Positions 27,014 to 36,400 of a stretch of DNA of 64,000 nucleotides are shown in pieces (the first letter of the stretch is position 1; each line of letters starts with the position of its first letter). The stretch lies in contig NZ_BOML01000072.1 in the NCBI RefSeq assembly GCF_016862175.1, positions 16,803-80,802 of the forward strand. Direction: 5' to 3'. A program made the position numbers and the translations under genes. The DNA is from Paractinoplanes durhamensis. GTDB taxonomy: Bacteria > Actinomycetota > Actinomycetes > Mycobacteriales > Micromonosporaceae. The notes under the pieces were generated by a model. It worked only from the letters and a program-made list of their open reading frames with translations, did not search any database and was not told the origin of the DNA.

Positions 27014-28297
27014 GAGGTGGTGCAGGGCGTTCCGGGCATGGATCTGTTGCGTCGTGGCGATCCGCTCGGAGCGCCCTCGCCCTAGGAAGCTGACCACCCA
27101 GTGCATCAGCGTGGTCACCTTGTTCTTGAAGCCGATCAGGTAGAACAGGTGCACGCCGAGCCACCCGAGCCAGCCGAGAATCCCGCTGAGGTGCAGCTTG
27201 CCGACGTTGGCGACGGCCGAGAAGCGGGAGATGGTCGCCATGTTGCCCTTGTCGAAGTAGGTGAACGGCGCCGTCACCGGCTTCCCGGCCAGCCGTCCCT
27301 TGATCACCTGGGCGGCGTAGCGGCCACCCTGCATGGCGACCTGGGCGACGCCGGGCAGGTTCTGCGCGGCCATGTCGCCGACCACGAAGATCTCCGGGTG
27401 GCCGGGCACGGTCAGGTCGGGCTCGACGACGATCCGCCCGGCCCGGTCGGTCGGCGCGCCGGTGGCGGCGGCCAACCGGGTGGCCAGGGTGGGTGCGGCG
27501 ACTCCCGCTGCCCAAATCTTGGTGTACGCCTCCACGCGCTCGCCACCCGCGATCGTCACGCCCTCGGCGTCGACGTCGATCACCCGGGTCGCCAGCCGCA
27601 CGTCGACGTGCAGCTTCGTGAGTTCCTTGAGCGCGGCCACCGACAGCGGCCGGTCGAACGCCGGCAGCACCCGGTCGACCGCGTCCATCAGCACGATCCG
27701 GGTCCTGGTGAGGTCGGCGTGGTGGTACTGCCCCTTGAGCGAGCGCTGGGCGAGCTCGGCGATCTGCCCGGCCATCTCCACCCCGGTCGGCCCGGCGCCG
27801 ACGATCGCGAACGTCAGCCAGCGCTGCTGTTCGGCCGGGTCGTCGGCGAGTTCGGCCATCTCGAACGCGTGGAAGATCCGGCTGCGGACCTCGAGCGCGT
27901 CGTCGATGTTCTTCAGCGACGGCGCGTGCTCGGCAAAACCGTCATTCCCGAAGTACGAGTTCTGCGCGCCCGCCGCCACGATCAGCGAGTCGTACGGCAC
28001 CCGCCGCTCCCGGCCGTCGAAGCCACTGGTGACGACCTCGCGCGCGGCCACGTCGACGTCGGTCACCCAGCCGAGCCGGATGTCGAGGTTGCCGCGGCCC
28101 TTGAGGACCTCGCGGATCGGCGGCGCCACCTCGCCCTCGGCGAGGATCCCGGTCGCCACCTGGTAGAGCAGCGGCTCGAACAGGTGGTAGGTGGTGGGGT
28201 TGATCAGGGTCACTTTCGCGGGCACGCGACGCAGCGTCTTGGTGGCGAAGAGACCACCGAAGCCGGCGCCGACGACCACGACACGATGCTCAGTCAT
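26948..28297 (-). CDS. ndh: Type II NADH dehydrogenase (NDH-2)
   Basis: This single-subunit, non-proton-pumping NADH:quinone oxidoreductase has 449 residues. The N-terminal FAD-binding motif is VVVGAGFGGLFA. The NADH-binding motif AIVGAGPTGVEMAGQ lies near residue 170, and the FAD-contact block EIFVVGDMAA precedes AMQGGRYAAQ. A hydrophobic C-terminal segment (LGWLGWLGVHLFYLIGF) is the usual membrane-association helix. The ATG at 28297 is chosen because the FAD motif must lie near the N-terminus; the longer open frame is not credible. The 3' end overlaps the stress protein gene on the other strand by 66 bases. Confidence 0.92.
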   Translation of the reverse strand: MTEHRVVVVGAGFGGLFATKTLRRVPAKVTLINPTTYHLFEPLLYQVATGILAEGEVAPPIREVLKGRGNLDIRLGWVTDVDVAAREVVTSGFDGRERRVPYDSLIVAAGAQNSYFGNDGFAEHAPSLKNIDDALEVRSRIFHAFEMAELADDPAEQQRWLTFAIVGAGPTGVEMAGQIAELAQRSLKGQYHHADLTRTRIVLMDAVDRVLPAFDRPLSVAALKELTKLHVDVRLATRVIDVDAEGVTIAGGERVEAYTKIWAAGVAAPTLATRLAAATGAPTDRAGRIVVEPDLTVPGHPEIFVVGDMAAQNLPGVAQVAMQGGRYAAQVIKGRLAGKPVTAPFTYFDKGNMATISRFSAVANVGKLHLSGILGWLGWLGVHLFYLIGFKNKVTTLMHWVVSFLGRGRSERIATTQQIHARNALHHLSTDDHHRAVSVVQQLQDGRPQ

Positions 28298-28396
28298 GCC
28301 ATGAGGACCGGACAGCCCGCCGTTTCGTGACAGCCGGCGCCCGAATGTGAGCACGGCGACAGGCCGAGTCTTGTGCCCGCCGATCGACGCTGGTAG

Positions 28397-28407
28397 ACAT
28401 CCGATGT
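28397..28407. promoter_or_regulatory. Putative operator of the L-fucose operon
   Basis: ACATCCGATGT is a perfect 5+1+5 inverted repeat 62 bases upstream of the dehydratase start. Its flank AGACATCCGAT recurs at 28459-28469, directly before the ATG. GntR/FadR-type regulators bind such short palindromes, and one is encoded as the last gene of the operon. Confidence 0.4.
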
Positions 28408-28469
28408 ATGAAGGCGCCCAGGACATTTCGACGGGGTTTCCCCAGAAAATGCGGCGGAGACATCCGATC

Positions 28470-29747
28470 ATGACGAGGATCGTCGCGGTCGACACGTACG
28501 ACATTCGGTTCCCCACCTCGCAGGAGCTCGACGGCTCCGACGCGATGAACCCCGACCCCGACTACTCGGCCGCCTATCTCGTGCTGCGCACCGACGACCC
28601 GGACGGCCACGAGGGGCACGGTTTCGCGTTCACCATCGGGCGCGGCAACGACGTGCAGACCGCGGCGATCGCGGCGCTGCACCCCTACCTGATCGGGCGG
28701 CCGGTCGAGGCGACCCTCGCCGACCTGGGCGGGTTCTGGCGCGAGCTCGTGCACGACTCGCAGCTGCGCTGGCTCGGGCCGGAGAAGGGCGTCATGCACA
28801 TGGCGATCGGCGCGGTGGTCAACGCGCTGTGGGACCTCAAGGCCAAGCGGGCCGGCCTGCCGCTGTGGCAGCTGCTGTCCCGGATGTCGCCGGAGGAGCT
28901 GGTCGCCCTCGTCGACTTCCGCTACCTGACCGACGCGCTCACCCCGGACGAGGCCCTCGCCATCCTGCGCCGCTCGGCGGACGGCCGCGCGGACCGCGAG
29001 AAGGAGATCCTGCGCGACGGCTACCCGGCCTACACGACCTCGCCCGGGTGGCTCGGCTACGCCGACGAGAAGCTGGCGCGGCTCTGCCGGGAGGCGGTCG
29101 GGCAGGGCTTCCGGCAGATCAAGCTCAAAGTGGGCGCCGACCTCGACGACGACCGGCGGCGGCTGCGCATCGCCCGGCAGACCTGCGGTCCGGACATCCG
29201 CATCGCGGTCGACGCCAACCAGCGGTGGGACGTACCCGATGCCATCGCGTGGATCCGGGAGCTCACCCCGTACGACATCTGGTGGGTGGAGGAACCGACC
29301 AGCCCGGACGATGTCCTCGGGCATGCGTCGATCGCGAAAGCGATCGCGCCGGTGCGGGTCGCCACCGGTGAGCACGTGCAGAACCGGATCGTCTTCAAGC
29401 AGCTGCTGCAGGCCGGCGGCCTGTCCTTCCTGCAGATCGACGCCGCCCGGGTCGCCGGGGTCAACGAGAACATCGCGATTCTCCTGCTGGCGGCCAAGTT
29501 CGGGGTGCCGGTCTGCCCGCACGCCGGCGGCGTCGGCCTGTGCGAGCTGGTGCAGCACCTGTCCATGTTCGACTACGTCGCCGTCTCAGGCGAAAAACAA
29601 GATCGAGTTATCGAGTACGTCGATCATCTGCACGAACATTTCCAGGATCCGGTGGTGATCCGCGACGGCTCCTACCAGGCGCCGACCGCGCCCGGGTTCA
29701 GCGCGGCGATGGTGCCGGCCACGCTACGGGAGTTCCGGCACTCATGA
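28470..29747 (+). CDS. L-fuconate dehydratase (enolase superfamily)
   Basis: The enzyme converts L-fuconate to 2-keto-3-deoxy-L-fuconate. The 425-residue product is close to the family length. Diagnostic segments are KLKVGADLDDD (catalytic lysine), VDANQRWDV (first metal ligand), WWVEEPTSPDD (second ligand), ATGEHVQNRI (third ligand region) and VCPHAGGVGLCE with the catalytic histidine. Those last two blocks are characteristic of the fuconate dehydratase subgroup rather than mandelate racemase. The ATG at 28470 is taken because it precedes the conserved N-terminus MTRIVAVDTYDIRFPTS. The stop overlaps the next gene in ATGA. Related activity on D-arabinonate is possible. Confidence 0.88.
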   Translation: MTRIVAVDTYDIRFPTSQELDGSDAMNPDPDYSAAYLVLRTDDPDGHEGHGFAFTIGRGNDVQTAAIAALHPYLIGRPVEATLADLGGFWRELVHDSQLRWLGPEKGVMHMAIGAVVNALWDLKAKRAGLPLWQLLSRMSPEELVALVDFRYLTDALTPDEALAILRRSADGRADREKEILRDGYPAYTTSPGWLGYADEKLARLCREAVGQGFRQIKLKVGADLDDDRRRLRIARQTCGPDIRIAVDANQRWDVPDAIAWIRELTPYDIWWVEEPTSPDDVLGHASIAKAIAPVRVATGEHVQNRIVFKQLLQAGGLSFLQIDAARVAGVNENIAILLLAAKFGVPVCPHAGGVGLCELVQHLSMFDYVAVSGEKQDRVIEYVDHLHEHFQDPVVIRDGSYQAPTAPGFSAAMVPATLREFRHS

Positions 29748-30706
29748 CGCTCTCCTTCGGACCGCTCGGGCTCGGGTGTGCGCAGCTCGGGAACCTCTAC
29801 CGGGCACTCGACGACGACGAGGCGGCGGCCACCGTCGACGCCGCCTGGGACGCCGGGATCCGCTACTTCGACACCGCACCGCACTACGGGCTCGGGCTCT
29901 CCGAGCGGCGGCTCGGCGCCGCGCTGCGGGGACGGCCCCGGGACGAGTACGTACTGAGCACCAAGGTCGGCCGCCTCCTGGTCCCGAACTCCGCCCCCGG
30001 CCCCGACCCGGACATCTTCGTGGTGCCGGCCACCCACACCCGGGTGTGGGACTTCAGCGCCGGCGGGGTGCGGCGGTCGCTGGCCGACAGCCTGGAACGG
30101 CTCGGCCTCGACCGGGTCGACCTCGCGCTGATCCACGACCCGGAGGAGCACGCCGCCGAGGCCCTGGACCAGGCCTACCCGGCGCTGGCCGCGCTGCGCG
30201 CCGAGGGCGTGGTGCGGGCGATCGGCGTCGGCTCGATGCGGACCGAGATCCTGACCCGCTTCGCCGCCGAGACCGACATCGACGTGGTGATGGTGGCGGC
30301 CCGTTACACGCTGCTCGAACAGCCCGCCCTCGACGCGCTGCTGCCGCTCTGTTCTCGGCGCGGCATCGGGGTGCTCAACGCCGCCGTGTTCAACAGCGGC
30401 CTGCTGGCCGAGGACCGGCCGCACGGCGGTCTGCCCTACGAGTATCAGGACGCCCCCGCCGGCCTGGTGAAACGTGCGTCGGCGATGGCGGAGGTCTGCG
30501 AGCGGCACGGGACCACCCTGCCGGCGGCCGCGCTGCACTTCGCCGGTGCGCACCCGGCCATCCGCACGGTCGTCGCCGGCGCGCAGGGCCCGGACCAGGT
30601 CAAGCGCAACGCCGGCCTCGTGTTCGGGCCGCCGCCACCGGCCGCGCTCTGGCCCGATCTGGTCGCGCACGGCCTGCTCCGCGCCGACGCCCCGGTGCCG
30701 GCATGA
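29744..30706 (+). CDS. Aldo/keto reductase, probable L-fucose (D-threo-aldose) 1-dehydrogenase
   Basis: This 320-residue NAD(P)-dependent oxidoreductase has the tetrad context in YFDTAPHYG (Asp and Tyr), LSTKVGR (Lys) and ALIHDPEEH (His). Members of this subgroup oxidise L-fucose at C1 to the lactone, which fits the operon: the dehydratase precedes and a lactonase follows. The ATG overlaps the dehydratase stop and the TGA overlaps the lactonase start, four bases each. Assignment to fucose relies on context, because close relatives oxidise other aldoses. Confidence 0.85.
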   Translation: MTLSFGPLGLGCAQLGNLYRALDDDEAAATVDAAWDAGIRYFDTAPHYGLGLSERRLGAALRGRPRDEYVLSTKVGRLLVPNSAPGPDPDIFVVPATHTRVWDFSAGGVRRSLADSLERLGLDRVDLALIHDPEEHAAEALDQAYPALAALRAEGVVRAIGVGSMRTEILTRFAAETDIDVVMVAARYTLLEQPALDALLPLCSRRGIGVLNAAVFNSGLLAEDRPHGGLPYEYQDAPAGLVKRASAMAEVCERHGTTLPAAALHFAGAHPAIRTVVAGAQGPDQVKRNAGLVFGPPPPAALWPDLVAHGLLRADAPVPA

Positions 30707-31545
30707 GCCGCATCGACGCCCACCACCACCTGTGGCGCACCGACCAGGGCTACACCTGGCTGGACGAGCCGTCGCTCGCCCCGATCCGGCGCGACTTCAC
30801 GCCCGCCGACCTGAGCGCCGAGCTGGCCGCCAACGGCATCGACCGGACCGTCCTGGTCGAGGGTGGCCGATGCGATCCGGGCGAGGCCGCCATCCTGCTC
30901 GCCCACGCCCTGGCGACCCCGCAGATCGCCGGCGTCGTCGCCTGGGCCGATCCGTCCGATCCCGCCCTGGCCAGGACGATCGCCGGTTACCGGGGTCTGC
31001 CGGGCGGGCATCTCCTGGTCGGCATCCGCTCCCAGGTCCAGGGCGAAACCGACCCGGGTTACCTCGATCGCCCGGCGGTGCGGGCCGGCCTGGCGGTCAT
31101 CGGCTCGCACGGTCTCGCCTTCGACCTGGTCATCCAGGCCGATCAGTTGCCGGCCGCGGCCCGCTGCGCCCGGGCCCTGCCCGCGGTCCGTTTCGTGCTC
31201 GACCACCTGGGCAAGCCACCGATCCGCGGTTCCGGCTTCACGTCGTGGGCGGCCGGTCTGGTCGATCTGGCGGCATGCCCGAACGTGACCGCCAAGCTGT
31301 CCGGGCTGACCACCGAGGCCGATTGGGGTTCGTGGTCGGTCGACGAGCTCCGCCCGTACGTAAGCAAAGCCTTTGAGGTCTTCGGGGTTGATCGTCTGAT
31401 GTTCGGGTCGGACTGGCCGGTCTGCACGCTCGCCGGCGGCTATCGCGCATGGGTCGCGGCGCTGCGGTCGATGGTGCCGGACGAGGCGCGGGACGCGGTG
31501 TTCGGCGGGGTGGCCGCGCGCGCCTACCATCTGGGCCTGGAGTAG
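30703..31545 (+). CDS. Amidohydrolase-2 family sugar lactonase, probable L-fucono-1,4-lactonase
   Basis: The 280-residue metal-dependent hydrolase has the N-terminal DAHHHLW motif, the strand-end FVLDHLGKP with a conserved histidine, and FGSDWPVC with the catalytic aspartate. This subgroup opens sugar lactones such as L-fucono- or L-rhamnono-lactone, the step between the dehydrogenase and the dehydratase encoded upstream. It begins in an ATGA overlap and is followed after ten bases by the regulator gene. Confidence 0.87.
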   Translation: MSRIDAHHHLWRTDQGYTWLDEPSLAPIRRDFTPADLSAELAANGIDRTVLVEGGRCDPGEAAILLAHALATPQIAGVVAWADPSDPALARTIAGYRGLPGGHLLVGIRSQVQGETDPGYLDRPAVRAGLAVIGSHGLAFDLVIQADQLPAAARCARALPAVRFVLDHLGKPPIRGSGFTSWAAGLVDLAACPNVTAKLSGLTTEADWGSWSVDELRPYVSKAFEVFGVDRLMFGSDWPVCTLAGGYRAWVAALRSMVPDEARDAVFGGVAARAYHLGLE

Positions 31546-31555
31546 GGAGCCCGGC

Positions 31556-32263
31556 GTGGCCGTCACCGACGAGGCGATCGAGAAGATCAAGGCGATGATC
31601 GTCGCCGGGGAGCTGCGCCCCGGCGATCGGCTGCCGCGCGAGGCCGACCTGGCCGAGCGGCTCGGCCTGTCCCGCAATTCGCTGCGCGAGGCGGTGAAGG
31701 CGCTGTCGCTGATCCGGGTGCTGGACGTGCGGCAGGGCGACGGCACCTACGTGACCAGCCTGGCCCCGACCCTGCTGCTGGACGCGCTGAGCTTCATCGT
31801 CGACTTCCATCGCGACGACACCGTGCTGGAGTTCTTCGAGGTGCGCCGCATCCTCGAACCGGCCGCGACCGCGCTGGCCGCGCAGCGCATGTCCGACGCC
31901 GACATCGAAGGCCTGCGCAAGGTCCTCACCAGCCTCCCCGACGACGCGACCATCGACGAGCTGGTCGCCAACGACCTGGAGTTCCACCACCGGATCGCGG
32001 CCGGTGCCGGCAACACCCTGCTCTGTTCCCTGATCGACAGCCTGTCCGGACCGACCACCAGGGCCCGCATCTGGCGGGGCCTGACCCAGGCCGGCGCCGT
32101 CGAGAAGACCCGCGAACAGCACGCCGCCATCCTGGCGGCGGTCGCCACCCACCAGCCGGAGCTGGCCCGCTCGTGGGCGACGATCCACGTGGCCGGCGTC
32201 GAGGAGTGGCTGCATTTAATGATCGAAAATAACGTGCGGACAATCCGCAACACCGTTCCGTGA
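31556..32263 (+). CDS. FadR-type GntR transcriptional regulator of the L-fucose operon
   Basis: The 235-residue protein has an N-terminal winged helix (about 1-70) with GELRPGDRLPREADLAERLG and LSRNSLREAVKAL. An FCD-type helical effector domain follows, with FEVRRILEPAAT, LEFHHRIAAGAGN and EQHAAILAAV; the aspartate and histidines in these blocks usually bind a metal and a sugar acid. It probably autoregulates the operon, with fucose, fuconate or a keto-deoxy acid as effector. The GTG start lies behind GGGAG. Confidence 0.88.
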   Translation: MAVTDEAIEKIKAMIVAGELRPGDRLPREADLAERLGLSRNSLREAVKALSLIRVLDVRQGDGTYVTSLAPTLLLDALSFIVDFHRDDTVLEFFEVRRILEPAATALAAQRMSDADIEGLRKVLTSLPDDATIDELVANDLEFHHRIAAGAGNTLLCSLIDSLSGPTTRARIWRGLTQAGAVEKTREQHAAILAAVATHQPELARSWATIHVAGVEEWLHLMIENNVRTIRNTVP

Positions 32264-32499
32264 CGCGAAGCTGACCGATCGTATGGAAATGGTCGGGATA
32301 TCGTCGGAAATACGTCTCCGGGCTGGCCCCGGATCAATCATCCGAGCAACGTTACCAACTACGCCATATGTGACAACTACCCACCGCCGCGCCGGTCGGC
32401 CTGAAGTAACGTGAACCTTTGCCCAAGTGCTCGATAGTTACCAAACGCCGAGATCAAGTGTTATAGGATCTCGAATGGACGAGGCCGGGAGGGTGCAGG

Positions 32500-33429
32500 G
32501 TGTCCCTGGATCAGGCGAACCGCGGGGCAAGGGAAGCCAAGGTCGGCGACCGCATCCTCGCGTATGAGATCGCTGGTCCCGATGACGGGATGCCGGTCTT
32601 CCTGCTGCACGGCACGCCCGGCAGCAGCAGCGGCCCGCGCCCGCGCAACATCGTCCTGCACCGCCTCGGCGTGCGGCTGATCTCCTACGATCGCCCCGGT
32701 TACGGTGAGTCCACCCGGCAGCCGGGCCGCAAGGTCGTCGACGCCGCCGCCGATGTCCGGACGCTCGCCAACGAGCTGGGGATCGACCGCTACGGCGTGG
32801 TCGGCCGCTCGGGCGGGGGGCCGCACGCGCTCGCGGTGGCGGCCCGCAACGCCGACCACGTCATCGCCGCCGCCGTCCTGGTCGGCTTGGCCCCGGCCAA
32901 CGCCCCCGACCTCGACTGGTTCGGCGGAATGACCGAGTACAACACGCACAACTACGCCGAGGACGAGGCGAAGCAGGACGAGGACCGCGAGATCTCGACA
33001 TTGATCGAAAGGATCCGGGTGCGGGCCGCGCAAATCCGGCGCGATCCGCAGATCCTGGTCGACGAACTCCGCAAGGAGATGCGGTTATCCGATAAACGCG
33101 TGGTCGACGATGTGGCGATCCGCCGCCTGCTCCTGGAGACCTATTCGAAGGCGCTGCGCGACGGGCCCTACGGCTGGGTCGACGACGCCGTTGCGTTCCG
33201 GGTCAACTGGGGCTTCGACCCCGGGGAGATCCGCATTCCGGTGTGTTTCTGGCACGGCGAGGACGATAATTTCTCGCCGGTCGCGCACACCCGCTGGCTG
33301 GCCGCCCGGGTCCCGGGCAGCGAGTTGCAGCTGCAGACCGGCACCGCGCATTTCGGCGCCGTCGAGATCCTGCCGCGGATGCTGGACTGGCTGAAATCGG
33401 TGCAGACCGTGGGCAGCGGCGCCGGCTGA
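32500..33429 (+). CDS. Alpha/beta hydrolase
   Basis: This 309-residue alpha/beta hydrolase has the oxyanion region FLLHGTPGSS, the nucleophile elbow GRSGGGP (serine), a candidate acid in HGEDDNF and the catalytic histidine in TAHFGAVE. The GTG at 32500 is preceded by GGGAGGG. The 236-base upstream gap contains no gene and presumably its promoter. It converges on the fxsT gene with only 34 bases between the stops. A role in the FxSxx pathway is possible but not supported by orientation. Confidence 0.82.
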   Translation: MSLDQANRGAREAKVGDRILAYEIAGPDDGMPVFLLHGTPGSSSGPRPRNIVLHRLGVRLISYDRPGYGESTRQPGRKVVDAAADVRTLANELGIDRYGVVGRSGGGPHALAVAARNADHVIAAAVLVGLAPANAPDLDWFGGMTEYNTHNYAEDEAKQDEDREISTLIERIRVRAAQIRRDPQILVDELRKEMRLSDKRVVDDVAIRRLLLETYSKALRDGPYGWVDDAVAFRVNWGFDPGEIRIPVCFWHGEDDNFSPVAHTRWLAARVPGSELQLQTGTAHFGAVEILPRMLDWLKSVQTVGSGAG

Positions 33430-33463
33430 CCCGCCGACGCCGCCCCCCGGTCAAAAAGCGCTG

Positions 33464-36400
33464 TCAGAACGGGTGCGGATCCAGCATCCGGTGCATGAAG
33501 CGGCGTTCCTCGAAGGCGACCACCGCCGGATGCCGGATGCCCAGCCGGGTGCGCAACCGGCGCAGGGTGTCGGCCTCGTCGACCTCCTTGCCGCCCAGTC
33601 CCGCCTCGGCCAGGGTCAGCGCCAGGTTGCCCTCGCAGCGCAGGGTGTCCGGGTGGTCGGGGCCGAGGATGTCCAGGAGTTTGCCGCGCAGCTCCCGCAT
33701 GATGGTCAGGGACGCCTCGGTGTTCTTCAGCTCGGCGTCGCAGACGGCCAGGTTGAACTGGGCGGCCAGGGTGTAGGGGTGCAACGCGGGCAGCACGTCC
33801 GCGAAGAGCTCCGCGCTCAGCAGGGCCAGCCGCCGCGCCTCGGTGAGCGTGCCGGCGGCGCGCACCACGGCCGCGAGGTTGTTGATGCAGACGATGGTGT
33901 GCGGATGCTTCTCCCCGAGGGCGTTGCGGTAGGCCGCCTCGACCCCCTCCATCTCGTTCTTGGCCTGCTCGATGTCGCCGCGGGACAGGATGGTCGTCGC
34001 CCGGCTGAGCCGGCAGGCCAGGGTGTCCGGGTTGGCCGGGCCCAGGTTGTCGAGCAGCCGGACGTAGGTCTCGTCGAGCAGCCGGCCCGCCTCGTCCGGC
34101 ACGCCCGCGCTGCGCAGCGACACGGCCAGGTTGACCCGGGCGTTGAGGGTGCCGCGCGCCGAGTCGCCGAGGGTGGAGGCGTAGTCGTCGACCACGCCCC
34201 GCAGCACCGCCACCGACTGTTCGTACTCGCCCGCCTCGCGCAGATCCCGGCCGTACGCCGACGCGGAGATCAGCGTGTACGGGTCGGCGGCCCCCAGGAC
34301 CAGCCGTCGTTTGTGCAGGGTGTCGTCGTCGTGCTTGCGGGCCAGCCGGAAGTCGCCGAGCAGCCGGTAGGAGACGGCGAGGTTGAACTGCGCGCTCAAC
34401 GTCCGCGGGTATTCCTCGCCGAAGTCCAGGGCCCAGGCCGCGTAGGTGCTCCGGTCGAGCTCCAGCGCCTCGGCGTAGCGGCCCAGCGCCTTCAGATCGG
34501 CGGCCAGGCTGCCGAGCGTCATCAGCGTGTACGGGCTGGCCGCGCCGAGGAACTCCCGCTGCTCCTCCAGGGTCGCCTTGTTGAGGTCGTGCGACTCCTC
34601 GAACCGGCCCTGCTCGCGCAGCAGGTTGGCCAGGTTGAAGCGCAGGCTCAGCAACTGCCGGCGCAGGACCTGCTGCTGCTCGGGCCGGCCCTCCGACGCC
34701 GCCAGCAGCTGAGTCCAGTCCCGGTCGATCCGGCGGGCCAGGCTCTCGCCCTGGTGGTAGGCCCCACGGAACCACAGGTAGCGGACCCGGTCGACGAGCA
34801 GCTCGCGGACCGACGCGTCGGTGCAGCTCGCCGCGTCGGACACCTCCAGGTGCGGCCACAGCATCCGGAACCGCGGCCACGACTGCGGGTTGTCCACCTC
34901 GCCGCGGGGGCGGGCGGCCGCGAGCATCAGGTGCATGTCGTGCCGCGCCTCGGCGCGTTCGTCCTCGGTCATCCGGTCCCGGATGACGTGCTGCAGCAGC
35001 CGGTGCACGTGCACCCCGCTCTGCGCGTCCAGCCGCAGCAGCGCCAGCCGGTTGATGTGCTGGACCAGCTTGCCGCGTTCCATCCGCTCCGACGTGCTGA
35101 CGTCGACCAGCCGCAGCGCCCGGCCCATCTCCTCGCTGTGGATCAGCTCGAGCGCGATCTCCGGCGCCAGCATCGAGCACAGCTGCAGCAGCCGGTAGGC
35201 GCCCTGCGACCGGCTGCGCAGCCGGTCGAGCGAGAGGTCCCAGGTCCTCTGCACGGACTGCGCGCTCTCCTGCTCGTCGGGCAGGACCCGCGGGCCGTGC
35301 TCGACGATCTGGTCGAGGTACTCCGCGACCGGCGTTCCGGTGTCGGCCAGCCAGGCACCGGCCGCGGCCACCGCGATCGGCAGGTCGCCGAGCGCCTCGG
35401 CCACCCGGTTCGCCTCGTCGGTGGTCAGGCTGGGCACCCGGCGGCGCAGGTAGGTGATGCTCTCCCGGCGGGCGAACACCTCGATCGGGATCGTCTCCAC
35501 GGTGTCGCGCCACTGCAGGTTGCGCGACGTCACCAGGACGTGCCCGCGGCCGCGCGGCAGGAACTGCCGGACCGCCTCGATCTCGTCGGCGTTGTCGTAG
35601 ATGATCAGCCACCGTTCGTACGGCTCGCCGCGCTCCAGCGCGTTGAGCACGGCCCGGGTCGTCTCGGTCACCCGCCCGATCATCGGCAGGCGCAGCCGGG
35701 TCGCCAGGTCGCCGAGTCCGACGTCGATGAACTGCGGCGGGTCGGCGGTGATCCACCAGACCAGGTCGTAGGCGGCCTGGAAGCGGTAGACGTACTCGAT
35801 CGCCATCTGGGTCTTGCCGATGCCGCCCATCCCCTGCAGCGCGATCGGCGCGGAGCCGGGCAGCAGGGCCATGCTGCCGGTGGCGTTGAGCAGCCGGCGC
35901 AGGTCGCGCAGGTCGTCCTCGCGGCCGGTGAAGCGCATGTTGCGGGCCGGCATGTTGACGATGGCGGGCGCGATGCCGGGGTACCGGCCGGCCGCGGCCA
36001 CGGCCGCCCGGACCAGCGCCTCGTTGCGGCGGCCGACCAGCTGCAGGATCCGTTCCGCGGCCTCCATCGCGGGCTGCCCGTGCACGTGCGCCGAGCTGGC
36101 GAGGGGGTAGCCGGGCAGGGTGCGGATGTCGCTGATGTAGGCGGCGAGCGGCGGCCGGAAGCCGTACTCGTCGCGTTGCAGGACCGCGCTCTCGGCGTTC
36201 TCGTTGGCGTCGGACAGCAGGGTCAGCGTCCGGGCCGACGACTTGACCTGCTCCCCCGGGTGCCGCTGCGGGTCGAAGACGCGCAGCCCGGCGTGCCGGA
36301 GGATCTGCTCGATCCACTCCGCCCACACCTGGTCCCGCGGGGCGTAGCGCAGGACGACCTCCTCCTCGAGGGCCATCAGCCGGCGTTCGAAGCGGGCCAG

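Noticed and set aside
26948..28516. A longer NDH-2 starting at 28516
   Set aside because: The extra 73 residues precede the FAD motif, run into the fucose operon start and have no homologous content. ATG 28297 places the FAD motif at the N-terminus as expected.
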